From Bdellovibrio bacteriovorus (GTDB lineage Bacteria > Bdellovibrionota > Bdellovibrionia > Bdellovibrionales > Bdellovibrionaceae): 64,000 nucleotides of DNA. The position numbers were made by a program, and so were the translations under genes. The first letter of the stretch is position 1. Every line of letters begins with the position of its first letter. Of the stretch, positions 26,204 through 34,222 are shown piece after piece. The stretch is taken from positions 18,801-82,800 of the forward strand of contig NZ_LUKF01000007.1 in NCBI RefSeq assembly GCF_001592755.1, given 5' to 3'. The notes under the pieces were generated by a model, which worked only from the letters and a program-made list of their open reading frames with translations, searched no databases and was not told the origin of the DNA.

Positions 26204-26800
26204 ATGACACCACTTCAACTTGTCTTGGCATCAGAGTCTCCACGTCGTCGCGCACTTCTTAAAGAAGCTGGTTTTAACTTTGACGTGGTTCCATCTAAAG
26301 TATCGGAAATTCCTAACAAAAACCTGAATGTAAACGATCAGATTTTGGATATTGCTAGACGTAAAGCCAGAGCGGTGTACGAAGTTCTGAAGCCCGGTCG
26401 CACCGGCCCCTTCGTGATTTTAACGGCTGATACCGAAGTTATTTTCGGTGGGGCCCCACTCGGGAAGCCTTCAGATAAGGACGACGCCTACCGCATTTTA
26501 AAACTTTTGTCGGGGCATTTTCACGAGGTCATCACAGCCGTTTGCGTGATGAATAGCGAAACCGGCAAAGAGATTTCTCAAATTGAGACAACGCAGATTT
26601 ACTTTAAAGAACTTACCGACAAAGAAATCTGGGATTACATAAATACCGGCGAGCCCATGGACAAAGCCGGAGCCTATGGCATTCAAGGGGGCGGTGGAAA
26701 TTTCGTCCAAAAGATTGAAGGTCCTTTTGATAATGTTGTGGGCCTTCCCATGAAACTCGTGCGGACACTCCTCACTGAAATCGGTTTTATCCCTTCTTGA
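26204..26800 (+). CDS. maf: Maf-like nucleoside triphosphate pyrophosphatase
   Basis: 198 residues from the ATG at 26204; upstream in-frame codons reach into the divergent tadC-like gene and are not part of the family. Motifs: LVLASESPRRRALLKEAG at the N-terminus, ILTADTEVIFGGAPLGKP, DAYRILKLLSGHFHEVITAV and GEPMDKAGAYGIQGGGG. Family role: hydrolyses non-canonical or modified nucleotides such as dTTP/UTP analogues. Only 29 bp separate it from the divergent tadC-like start, so promoters must overlap. Confidence 0.94.
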   Translation: MTPLQLVLASESPRRRALLKEAGFNFDVVPSKVSEIPNKNLNVNDQILDIARRKARAVYEVLKPGRTGPFVILTADTEVIFGGAPLGKPSDKDDAYRILKLLSGHFHEVITAVCVMNSETGKEISQIETTQIYFKELTDKEIWDYINTGEPMDKAGAYGIQGGGGNFVQKIEGPFDNVVGLPMKLVRTLLTEIGFIPS

Positions 26801-26928
26801 TTGCCTGTGAAGGTTCGCTTCGCAAACAGTCCTGTAAATAGTGCTGTCCAATTTGTTTACACCTCTCTAATTTTAGTGTTTTTGAGAAAACTCTGATACC
26901 TTCGGTTCGATCACCCGAGGGGGCTTTT

Positions 26929-27771
26929 ATGAACGTTCGATCATCTCTTCTGCTTGCTTCTGCCGCTTTGCTTTTTACGGCATGTACACAGAGCAAAACT
27001 TCTTCTTTAAATCTGGATAATAAAAATACATCGATTGTGAATGGGTCCGCAGCGTTGCCTCAGGATCCGGTGACAGCTTCCACGGTCGCCCTTATCGCTA
27101 AGTACGAAGGCAAGCCCTATTCTTTTTGTACAGGCACTTTAATTTCTGAAGATTTGGTTCTGACTGCGAACCACTGCCTGGAATACACAGAAAAACCCTC
27201 AGATGTTTGGATCTTTTTTGGAGCTGATCTTCCTAAAGAGTTTTCCGACACTCGCATTCTACAAGTCGAAAACTTTGAAAGACATTCTGGCTATGAAATG
27301 ATCTTTGATGAAACAGGCTATCCAGTGACTGGTATCAATGACGTTGCCGTCATTCGTCTTCAAAAAAAGGCGCCAGCAGGAACGACTGTGGTCCCGGTTC
27401 TAGCTCCTGAAACAGTATTAAAAGACGGCCAATCTTTGCTTCTGGCTGGCTACGGTTTGATCGACGATGTGAAAGGTGTCCGAGCTGAGGGCCTTAACTT
27501 CACTCAAGTTCCTCTTGCTAAAGTGTGGGACACTATCTTAGTCACCGATCAATTGCGTTCCGGCGCTTGCAGTGGAGATTCTGGGGGCCCTGCTTATATT
27601 GAAAATAATAACGGACTTGTCGTTGTCGGCATTACGCGTGGACCTCATGACAAAGCTCCTGATTGCCACACTTACGGTGAGTACACTTACGCTTCAAAAC
27701 ACAAAGAATTCATTTTGGAAGCTGCAAAAAAGCTGGGTGCGCAAGAACCTCAATTTGTCGACCTGAAGTAA
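26929..27771 (+). CDS. trypsin-like serine protease (S1 family), lipoprotein
   Basis: 280 residues. Signal peptide with lipobox (FTAC, Cys19), then the S1 domain from IVNGSAALPQ. The catalytic triad is complete: His82 in LTANHCL, Asp138 in NDVAVIRL and Ser218 in GACSGDSGGPAY. Cysteines beside the His and Ser match the family's disulphides. The typical Ala before His (TAAHC) is Asn. Such secreted proteases are abundant in predatory bacteria, where they can digest prey proteins, but lipid anchoring suggests this one stays on the cell. Ribosome site GAGGGGG. Confidence 0.93.
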   Translation: MNVRSSLLLASAALLFTACTQSKTSSLNLDNKNTSIVNGSAALPQDPVTASTVALIAKYEGKPYSFCTGTLISEDLVLTANHCLEYTEKPSDVWIFFGADLPKEFSDTRILQVENFERHSGYEMIFDETGYPVTGINDVAVIRLQKKAPAGTTVVPVLAPETVLKDGQSLLLAGYGLIDDVKGVRAEGLNFTQVPLAKVWDTILVTDQLRSGACSGDSGGPAYIENNNGLVVVGITRGPHDKAPDCHTYGEYTYASKHKEFILEAAKKLGAQEPQFVDLK

Positions 27772-27793
27772 GTCTTCTGTTACAGTTCAGGGC

Positions 27794-28453
27794 ATGGACT
27801 TAAAAACGCTTCACCAGCAAACAGCCCCTGCCCGCATCTTAGCTGTCTCTAAATTACAGCCCGAAGAAAAAATTCGCGCTCTTTATAGCGAAGGGCAGCG
27901 AATGTTTGGCGAAAACTACGTGCAAGAAGCCTTAGATAAAATCGAGCACTTGCAAGACCTTTCCGATATTCAATGGCACTTAATCGGCCACCTACAAAAA
28001 AATAAAGCGAAATACGTTGCCGGAAAGTTTGCGCTGATCCATTCGATAGATTCACTGGAACTCGCCCAGGTCTTAAGCCGTCAGTGCGAAAATAAAAACG
28101 TTCAGCAAAACATTTTGATTCAGGTCAATGTCGCTCAGGAAGAAACAAAGGGCGGTTTTGACAAAGATAGTCTGAAAAAACACTGGAACGAGCTCACCCA
28201 CCTGCCATGCCTAAAAATTAATGGCTTTATGACCATGCCACCATTAACCGAAAACCCCGAGGAAGTACGTCCTTACTTTCAGGAGCTTCGCAAGCTTAAG
28301 GAGGAACTGAAGAGTCAGACAGATCTGAATCTTCACCCTCTCAATGAGCTGTCAATGGGCACGAGTCACGATTACGGCGTCGCCGTCGAAGAAGGAGCGA
28401 CAATCCTGCGTCTTGGGACTATTTTGTTTGGCGAACGCCCCATCAAAAGGTAG
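27794..28453 (+). CDS. yggS: YggS family pyridoxal-phosphate homeostasis protein
   Basis: 219 residues. The PLP-binding Lys20 lies in ARILAVSKLQP, followed by FGENYVQEALDKI, WHLIGHLQKNK, HSIDS, NVAQEETKGG, GFMTMPP and LSMGTSHDY, all standard for the family. It buffers PLP and affects amino-acid pools and has no known catalytic reaction. First of the conserved set yggS-proC-divIVA-yggU often found beside division genes. Confidence 0.95.
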   Translation: MDLKTLHQQTAPARILAVSKLQPEEKIRALYSEGQRMFGENYVQEALDKIEHLQDLSDIQWHLIGHLQKNKAKYVAGKFALIHSIDSLELAQVLSRQCENKNVQQNILIQVNVAQEETKGGFDKDSLKKHWNELTHLPCLKINGFMTMPPLTENPEEVRPYFQELRKLKEELKSQTDLNLHPLNELSMGTSHDYGVAVEEGATILRLGTILFGERPIKR

Positions 28454-28497
28454 GATTATTTTAGTCGCAGATAATACAGGCTGCGTTCTGGAGTAAC

Positions 28498-29325
28498 ATG
28501 AACCCACTGTTGAAAACGCAAAAAGTAGGATTTCTGGGTGCAGGGAACATGGCTCAGGCCATGATTAAGGGTCTCGTTGAAGGCGGAGTTCCAGCAAAGA
28601 ACATTTACGCTTCCAACCGCACTCCCGGTAAGCTTCAAAAACTCGAAGAACAATTTAAAATCAACCCGGTGTCCAGCAACGACGAACTGATCGATCGTTG
28701 TGACATTATTATTCTAGCGGTGAAGCCTCAAGACTTGCTCAATGCTCTTGAGCCTGTCACGCGTGCTTTTGATGAACACAAAATCGTCATCAGCGTGGCG
28801 GCAGGCATTCGCATGGAAAAGTTAGAACGCTTCATTCAAGGTGCTCGCTTGGCTCGAGTCATGCCGAACACGCCGTCTTTAATTGGCCGTGGTGTTATCG
28901 GCTATCTTCTAAATGATGACGACGATAACGCTCTTGAAAGCACCGTCGAAGATCTTTTCGCGCCTTTGGGTCGCGTAATCAAAGTGGGCGACGAAGATCA
29001 GTTCGAAGCGTTGATGATTTCTTGTTCTAGTGGCACCGGCTTTGTCTTTGAAATGATGATGTACTGGCAAGATTGGATCGAAGAGCATGGCTTTTCAAAT
29101 GAAGAAGCTCGCTTGATGACGATTGAAACCTTTGTGGGAGCTTCGTTGCTGGCAGCTCAGGCTCGCGAGGGCGTTGAAGATCTGCAAGCGCGAGTAACGT
29201 CTAAAAAAGGTGTCACCGCAGCTGGACTTCAGTCCATGAGAGAACTCGAAATCGAACGCGCTTTGCGCATTAGCTTTGAAAAAGCGGCTATGAGGAACAA
29301 AGAAATGGCGAGGGAAATCAAATAA
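28498..29325 (+). CDS. proC: pyrroline-5-carboxylate reductase
   Basis: 275 residues. Last step of proline synthesis, reducing pyrroline-5-carboxylate with NAD(P)H. The N-terminal Rossmann motif VGFLGAGNMAQAMIKG is followed by SNRTPGK, ILAVKPQD, VVISVAAGI-like VISVAAGIRMEKLE and RVMPNTPSLIGRGV. The C-terminal dimerisation domain has SCSSGTGFVFEMM and VTSKKGVTAAGL, where the family normally has TSPGGTT. Lies in the yggS-divIVA cluster. Confidence 0.95.
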   Translation: MNPLLKTQKVGFLGAGNMAQAMIKGLVEGGVPAKNIYASNRTPGKLQKLEEQFKINPVSSNDELIDRCDIIILAVKPQDLLNALEPVTRAFDEHKIVISVAAGIRMEKLERFIQGARLARVMPNTPSLIGRGVIGYLLNDDDDNALESTVEDLFAPLGRVIKVGDEDQFEALMISCSSGTGFVFEMMMYWQDWIEEHGFSNEEARLMTIETFVGASLLAAQAREGVEDLQARVTSKKGVTAAGLQSMRELEIERALRISFEKAAMRNKEMAREIK

Positions 29326-29385
29326 CCTTGCCCTGGCACAGACTCGCCCTTTATCCTTAATTCATATTGTTCAAGGAGGAACAAA

Positions 29386-29934
29386 ATGAGAATCACTCCT
29401 ATAGATATTGCTCATAAGTCTTTCACGAAAAAGATGATGGGTCTTGATGCTGACGAAGTTATGGATTTCCTTCAGCAAGTGGCTTCGCAAATGGAGTCTT
29501 TAATTCAAGAACGCAATGCCTTGAAAGAAGGCATCCGCGAAAAAGAACTTTCCTTGATGGAATACAAAGAACGCGATCAAGTGTTGAAAGAAACAATCGC
29601 AACAGCTTCGCAAATGGCCGAGCGTCTTCGTCAAGATGCAGACCGTGAAGCGAAATTGATCATTGCTGATGCTCAACAAAAAGCGGAAATCATCACTCGG
29701 GACTCTCGCGATTCATTGAAAAAGATGTATCAAGAAGTGACGGACTTAAAACGTGCTCGCATGCAGTTTGAAGCAAACTTAAAAGCTTTGGCCCAAGCTC
29801 ACCTTTCTTTGCTTGAGCAAGGTGAAAAGTACATGCCACAAATGCAGCTTCCAAACCATAACATCGCGAACACGAATGGAAATGGTAACGGACCGGGCCG
29901 CTCTCCCAATGTATCCCCTCTGTCTGCAGAGTAA
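29386..29934 (+). CDS. DivIVA domain protein
   Basis: 182 residues. The N-terminal DivIVA domain (RITPIDIAHKSFTKKMMG, DADEVMDFLQQVASQME) is followed by a long coiled coil (about 30-145) rich in Glu, Gln, Lys and Ala, and a short Asn/Gly-rich tail. DivIVA proteins mark curved membrane at poles or septa and recruit wall-synthesis or chromosome factors; in Gram-negative bacteria they are uncommon outside Deltaproteobacteria-like groups. Strong ribosome site AAGGAGG. Its place between proC and yggU is the conserved one. Confidence 0.93.
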   Translation: MRITPIDIAHKSFTKKMMGLDADEVMDFLQQVASQMESLIQERNALKEGIREKELSLMEYKERDQVLKETIATASQMAERLRQDADREAKLIIADAQQKAEIITRDSRDSLKKMYQEVTDLKRARMQFEANLKALAQAHLSLLEQGEKYMPQMQLPNHNIANTNGNGNGPGRSPNVSPLSAE

Positions 29935-29952
29935 GCGGGATTTGTTTTATCC

Positions 29953-30234
29953 ATGTTAGAAATTATAAAAGGTGGAGTTCGGCTCCACCTTTTTATTCAG
30001 CCAAAGTCCTCTAAAAACGAAGTTGTGGGTCCTCACAACGGCGAACTCAAAATTAAAATCACCGCCCCGCCTGTCGATGGCAAAGCCAACGAAGCGCTGA
30101 TCGAATTTCTTTCAGACTATTTTGATATTCCAAAAAGGCAGGTTGTTTTAGTGAAAGGCGATACCGGCCGCCATAAAACCGTCGACCTTATGGGTGTCGA
30201 AGAAAAAACGGCTCGCGAGCTTTTAAAGCTTTAA
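29953..30234 (+). CDS. yggU: DUF167 family protein (YggU-like)
   Basis: 93 residues. Typical: RLHLFIQPKSSKNEVVG, GELKIKITAPPVDGKANEALI and VVLVKGDTGRHKTVDLMG. Small alpha/beta protein of unknown role, commonly next to yggS, proC and divIVA as here. Eighteen bp separate it from divIVA and a terminator follows. Confidence 0.93.
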   Translation: MLEIIKGGVRLHLFIQPKSSKNEVVGPHNGELKIKITAPPVDGKANEALIEFLSDYFDIPKRQVVLVKGDTGRHKTVDLMGVEEKTARELLKL

Positions 30235-30235
30235 A

Positions 30236-30270
30236 AAAGAAAACCGCTGATTAGCGGTTTTTCTTTTTCT
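30236..30270. terminator. intrinsic terminator after the yggS-yggU cluster
   Basis: Perfect stem AAACCGCT-GATT-AGCGGTTT at 30241-30260 with an A-rich left flank and TTTTTCTTTTT on the right. It overlaps the 3' end of the converging outer-membrane protein gene. Confidence 0.92.
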
Positions 30271-31405
30271 TCTTATCTGATTTCAGTTCGACGCTAAATT
30301 CCGTGTCATCAAGCTGTTGCTGCAAGTAAGTGTCGTCGACTTTTTTCTTGCGGGGTTTCTTCGTCGGGCGAGGCTTAAAGAGATTCTGATCAATGCCATC
30401 GTCCGTTTGTTCTCGGAAGGTTGGCACTTGCTTTTCAGAACTCATTTCAGACTCGTACATATTGGAGCGATATTTCGGCACCGGAGAGTTTACCGGTTCA
30501 TAAGCAGGCTCTTCGGAATATCCTTCCGTCATATCAAAGGAATAACGAATAAATCCACCGACGTGAAAACCGGCGGCCATATTAGATCCGGTCAAAGTTG
30601 TTCCGCCGTTCACTTGCAAAGTCCACTTAGGCGATATCAACCAGTTTAAATAAACTTGCGAGTCTAATAAGTTAGGATTCACCGAATAAAATTTCATGGA
30701 TCCGGCATTGGCTCCATTGATGTAACCCGTGCGAACCACAGTGTCTTCGGTGTCGTCCGTGATACTGCGATAGCCGAAAAGCTCTGCGCCTAAACGCATG
30801 CGCTGAAGTTTAAACTGAGCACCCAATCCATAAGGCAAAAGAAAGGAGCGTCCATCTCCACGATAGTTAAAACCCGCCCATCCATAACCACGGAATGAAC
30901 CGAAATCTTTTTGCGCGATCAAACGAGAGTGAAACTCAAAGACCCCTTCCGAATTCAAAACGGCGTCTGAATTGGGATCGACATCTTCTAAAGGAATAAT
31001 CGCGATGAATTCAGGAACGAGTTGAAAAGATCCGTTGTACATCATGAAGTCCATACCGGCAGCAATTTCCGTGATCGAACTATTACTACGAGTTGCCAAC
31101 GAATCTTTGCTTTCAGAGTTACTCAACTTACCCCAGCCGAACAAAGACCAATCCGAACGCGGCATATAACGAGATTCAAGATTCAGATCCCATAAAGAAT
31201 AGTGATTCCCGCTAGGAAGGTTCTGCGAGCTTCCACCGGAGGAAGGGTAATTGGCTTCAGAATAAAAGTACTGTGTACTGAGCTCAAAATCCCATCGGTC
31301 TCGACGGTATTCCTTGTAGTTATCCACGGCCCCTGCCGGTAACGACAGGAAAGAAAGGACTGCAATGAGAAGTTGCCAACGCTGAAGATTATTTGCCATT
31401 TTCAT
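30251..31405 (-). CDS. probable outer-membrane protein with Lys-rich C-terminal tail
   Basis: 384 residues. Signal peptide (NLQRWQLLIAVLSFLSLPAGA), then a beta-rich body of about 270 residues with barrel-like aromatic girdles (RWDFELSTQYFYSE, RLIAQKDFGSFRGYGWAGFNY, GFHVGGFIRYSFDM). Unlike a normal barrel it goes on for about 85 residues of Pro, Glu and Lys and ends in KSDKKKKKNR. That extension would be periplasmic and could bind peptidoglycan or another polyanion. Its last codons lie inside the converging terminator. Function unknown. Confidence 0.75.
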   Translation of the reverse strand: MKMANNLQRWQLLIAVLSFLSLPAGAVDNYKEYRRDRWDFELSTQYFYSEANYPSSGGSSQNLPSGNHYSLWDLNLESRYMPRSDWSLFGWGKLSNSESKDSLATRSNSSITEIAAGMDFMMYNGSFQLVPEFIAIIPLEDVDPNSDAVLNSEGVFEFHSRLIAQKDFGSFRGYGWAGFNYRGDGRSFLLPYGLGAQFKLQRMRLGAELFGYRSITDDTEDTVVRTGYINGANAGSMKFYSVNPNLLDSQVYLNWLISPKWTLQVNGGTTLTGSNMAAGFHVGGFIRYSFDMTEGYSEEPAYEPVNSPVPKYRSNMYESEMSSEKQVPTFREQTDDGIDQNLFKPRPTKKPRKKKVDDTYLQQQLDDTEFSVELKSDKKKKKNR

Positions 31406-31428
31406 AACTTCCTAATATTAACAACCCT

Positions 31429-32646
31429 ATGACTTCGACATCAAACAAATCACAGCTTGCTATCATCTTTTTCACTGTTTTCCTGTATTTAGTAGGCTTT
31501 GGTGTAGTCATCCCTATTCTTCCAATTTTAAGCCGAAACTTTGGCGCAACTGCTTTGCAAACCGGTTTGTTATTATCCGTCTATTCACTAATGCAGTTCT
31601 TATTTTCTCCGTTTTGGGGAAGACTGAGTGACCGCTTAGGACGCCGACCCATCTTATTGTTCTGTCTTCTGGGTGAAGGACTTTCCTACATCGCGTTTGC
31701 CATGGCTCGCAGCTTAGAATGGCTTTTCGTGGCTCGTATCTTGGCGGGTTTCTTTGGCGCAAGCTTATCGACGGCTTCAGCTTACATCTCGGACATCACT
31801 CCAAAACATGAGCGCTCTAAAGGCATGGCCTTGATTGGTGCCGCCTTTGGATTGGGATTCGTTGTAGGCCCTGCGTTAGGCGGAGGCTTAGCAGTATGGG
31901 GTCACTCGATTTCTGCAGAACCACACTTCGACACTTCTTTTTCCGCATACTGGGTCGCGGCCTTGTGTTTTGCCAACTTGCTTTTCGGCATCAAATTCTT
32001 GAAAGAATCTTTATCTGATAAGAGCGAATCAGCTGAAAAGAAAAAAAGATTCTCGGTGATGTGGCATTACTTAAATGTCAAAACTGTGGGCGCATTGATG
32101 ACCGTTTTCTTATTGGCCTCTTTTGCAATGTCTTCAATGGAAGCGACTTTGATCCTTTATATGGGTGAAAAGTTTCAGTGGGACATCAAACAAGTCAGTT
32201 TCGGTTTTGCCTACATCGGAGTGATCATTGTTTTCACTCAAGGCTTCCTGGTTCGCCGACTTCTTCCGAAATGGGGCGAAAGAAAAGTTCTGCGTTTGGG
32301 TCTGACACTTTTTGCAATGGGTCTGACGACCATCGCCATATCGAACAGTATTGGTATGATGGCGGTCGCGATGACTCTGCTCTCTTTGGGTAATGGTCTT
32401 TCCAATCCCAGCATCCTAGGAAGTGTCAGCCTACTTACTGACAGCAAAGAACAAGGTGTTACTATGGGAGTCACGCAAAGCATGGCCTCTTTGGGACGTA
32501 TCATCGGCCCCGCCTTCGGTGGATTTTTGTATGGAGCCGTCACGATAACAGCCCCATTCTGGGCTTCGGGCGCTTTGGCATTCGCAGGTCTTGCAATCGT
32601 ACTCTATATTTATAGATTCATTCCTGAACACGGAAGAGTGGGATAA
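31429..32646 (+). CDS. MFS transporter, DHA1 drug-exporter type (TetA-like)
   Basis: 405 residues with about 12 membrane segments. Motif A between helices 2 and 3 is GRLSDRLGRRPILLF, and the exporter motif C in helix 5 is GFVVGPALGGGLA. FGVVIPILPILSRNFG at the N-terminus is typical of the TetA/DHA1 group. Likely a proton-coupled exporter of small lipophilic compounds; substrate unknown. The next gene starts 2 bp after the stop. Confidence 0.9.
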   Translation: MTSTSNKSQLAIIFFTVFLYLVGFGVVIPILPILSRNFGATALQTGLLLSVYSLMQFLFSPFWGRLSDRLGRRPILLFCLLGEGLSYIAFAMARSLEWLFVARILAGFFGASLSTASAYISDITPKHERSKGMALIGAAFGLGFVVGPALGGGLAVWGHSISAEPHFDTSFSAYWVAALCFANLLFGIKFLKESLSDKSESAEKKKRFSVMWHYLNVKTVGALMTVFLLASFAMSSMEATLILYMGEKFQWDIKQVSFGFAYIGVIIVFTQGFLVRRLLPKWGERKVLRLGLTLFAMGLTTIAISNSIGMMAVAMTLLSLGNGLSNPSILGSVSLLTDSKEQGVTMGVTQSMASLGRIIGPAFGGFLYGAVTITAPFWASGALAFAGLAIVLYIYRFIPEHGRVG

Positions 32647-32648
32647 TT

Positions 32649-32987
32649 ATGTTTAACACAATCGGATACTTCCAATTCAACAACCTTATTCAAGGTCGCA
32701 TCCCCATGTTGTTGGTGCTTTTAGACAACATTGATCTGGCGCCATGGTTCAACCAAGTAACGCGTCTTCATTTAGAGAACATTGTTGTCCACTCTCAACC
32801 AGAACAAGTTCTGCCTTTGATTCAAGAAAGAAAATTACCTTTGCACTATGCCGTCTTAGTTTTAGATAACGATGGAGTTAGAAGTGCTTCCACGGTGGAG
32901 ACTTTAGAAAAAGCCGGTTTCACTAACGCGTACTACGTAAAAGGTGGATTTACCGCTTTAGCGAACGAACGCACACAACAAATCTGA
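32649..32987 (+). CDS. rhodanese-like protein lacking the catalytic Cys
   Basis: 112 residues. The second half resembles the end of a rhodanese domain: HYAVLVLDNDGVRSASTVE, then LEKAGFTNAYYVKGGFTAL, compare IVvYC-x-xG-RS and aGF-nvy-l-GG. The loop that should hold the sulphur-carrying Cys reads DNDGVRS, so no sulphurtransferase activity is expected. The tight link to the MFS gene suggests a regulatory or binding role there. The family call rests on this pattern only. Confidence 0.6.
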   Translation: MFNTIGYFQFNNLIQGRIPMLLVLLDNIDLAPWFNQVTRLHLENIVVHSQPEQVLPLIQERKLPLHYAVLVLDNDGVRSASTVETLEKAGFTNAYYVKGGFTALANERTQQI

Positions 32988-33010
32988 CAAAACTCATATA
33001 ATAAAAAAAC

Positions 33011-33042
33011 AAAAGAAAGCGTTGTTACTCAACGCTCTTGTT
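33011..33042. terminator. hairpin terminator-like
   Basis: AGCGTTG-TTACT-CAACGCT (33018-33036), perfect 7 bp, with an A-rich left flank and CTTGTTTG on the right. It would end the MFS unit ahead of the porin gene. Confidence 0.6.
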
Positions 33043-33094
33043 TGTAGCATTAAGTACATCGAAACAACTTAAAAACTTTACACAAGGATGTACT

Positions 33095-34156
33095 ATGAAA
33101 AAGTTTTTGTTCACAACATTGGTGACAACAGCGACAGCTTTGTCAGCTCAAGCAGGTTCATTGAACCTCGACTTGCGCGCTGACTACAACTCAACAACCT
33201 ACACAGATTCAACTCTGCCAGACCAAACGAAGTTCTACTTCAAAACAGGTCGTCTTGATTACCAAGCAAAAGCTTTGGAAGATCTTTCTTTCCGTGTACG
33301 TCTAGCATTCAATAAAGACGCTACTCGCGGTGTAGACGCGGCACAAACAGCGGTCGAGTACGCTTACTTGACACACAAAATGAACGACACGTTCTCTTTG
33401 AGCTTCGGTAAATTCAACACAGAATTCGGTGGTTTCGAGGGCGCAACAAGCGGCGCTGACTTGTATCTAACTTCTGAGTTCTACACTCGTGCAAACTTGA
33501 CAGGCGCTGCCGGACAAACTCTAGGCGCTTTCAACTTGGGTACTTCTACTTTGCTATACGCAACGGGTGTTAAGGGAACATTCTCATTCTCTGGTCAAAC
33601 AGTTCACGTTCTTGCAACAAACGAAGCAGGCGGCGATACAGCAGTTGGCCCAACGGCATCTCAAAACTCTTCTATGTACGGCGTAATCTACCGTGGCGCC
33701 TTCCTAGAAAAAGCTTTGAACTTCAACCTAAGCTACCACACGATGACCGGCCCAACAGCTGACGACAAACATCAGTTCATGGCAGCAGGCGTATTGTGGA
33801 ACTCTTCTCCAATCACATTCCAATTCGACTACCTAGTATCTGAATTCAAACAAGATCTTACAGATTCAAAAGATACAACAACATCCATGGTAGCAAAATT
33901 GGCGTACACAGGTTGGGAACAATGGACACCACGTCTTGAGTTCACATCAACAGAAGACAAACAAGAAATCGCCGGCGACATCACACAAAAATTCATGGGC
34001 TACGGCGTAGTTGTTGAATACAAACCTTACGTAGACACAAACTTCCGCTACCACCTTTCTTACAACAACATCACAGAAAAGCCAGAAACAGGCGACGATG
34101 TTAAAAGAGACGAAGTCGTAGTAGGTGCCCGCCTTATGGCCGATTTCTTGAAGTAA
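33095..34156 (+). CDS. porin-like outer-membrane protein
   Basis: 353 residues from the ATG at 33095, which has AAGGA upstream and begins a clean signal peptide (MKKFLFTTLVTTATALSAQA). A 16-strand-type barrel is suggested by regular alternation: NLDLRADYNSTTYTDS, LSFRVRLAFNKD, FSLSFGKFNTEFGG and the ending EVVVGARLMADFLK. It resembles in opening and layout the protein encoded at 52729 (RSDYNNTPAYDAADG, FTFTAGKMWMNVGGF). The two look like paralogues. The codon use favours a highly expressed protein, and a strong terminator follows. Confidence 0.85.
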   Translation: MKKFLFTTLVTTATALSAQAGSLNLDLRADYNSTTYTDSTLPDQTKFYFKTGRLDYQAKALEDLSFRVRLAFNKDATRGVDAAQTAVEYAYLTHKMNDTFSLSFGKFNTEFGGFEGATSGADLYLTSEFYTRANLTGAAGQTLGAFNLGTSTLLYATGVKGTFSFSGQTVHVLATNEAGGDTAVGPTASQNSSMYGVIYRGAFLEKALNFNLSYHTMTGPTADDKHQFMAAGVLWNSSPITFQFDYLVSEFKQDLTDSKDTTTSMVAKLAYTGWEQWTPRLEFTSTEDKQEIAGDITQKFMGYGVVVEYKPYVDTNFRYHLSYNNITEKPETGDDVKRDEVVVGARLMADFLK

Positions 34157-34186
34157 AAAAACACTTCAACCAAATCAACTTCAAAA

Positions 34187-34222
34187 GAAAAAACCCACAA
34201 CAAAAATGTTGTGGGTTTTTTT
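34187..34222 (+). terminator. intrinsic terminator of the porin gene
   Basis: AAACCCACAACA-AAAA-TGTTGTGGGTTT followed by TTTTTAT. Long perfect stem 30 bases after the stop. Confidence 0.95.

Noticed and set aside
32886..32905. Another copy of the CCACGGTGG palindrome inside the rhodanese-like gene
   Set aside because: Only the central part (CTTCCACGGTGGAG) matches, and it is in a coding sequence; chance similarity is likely.
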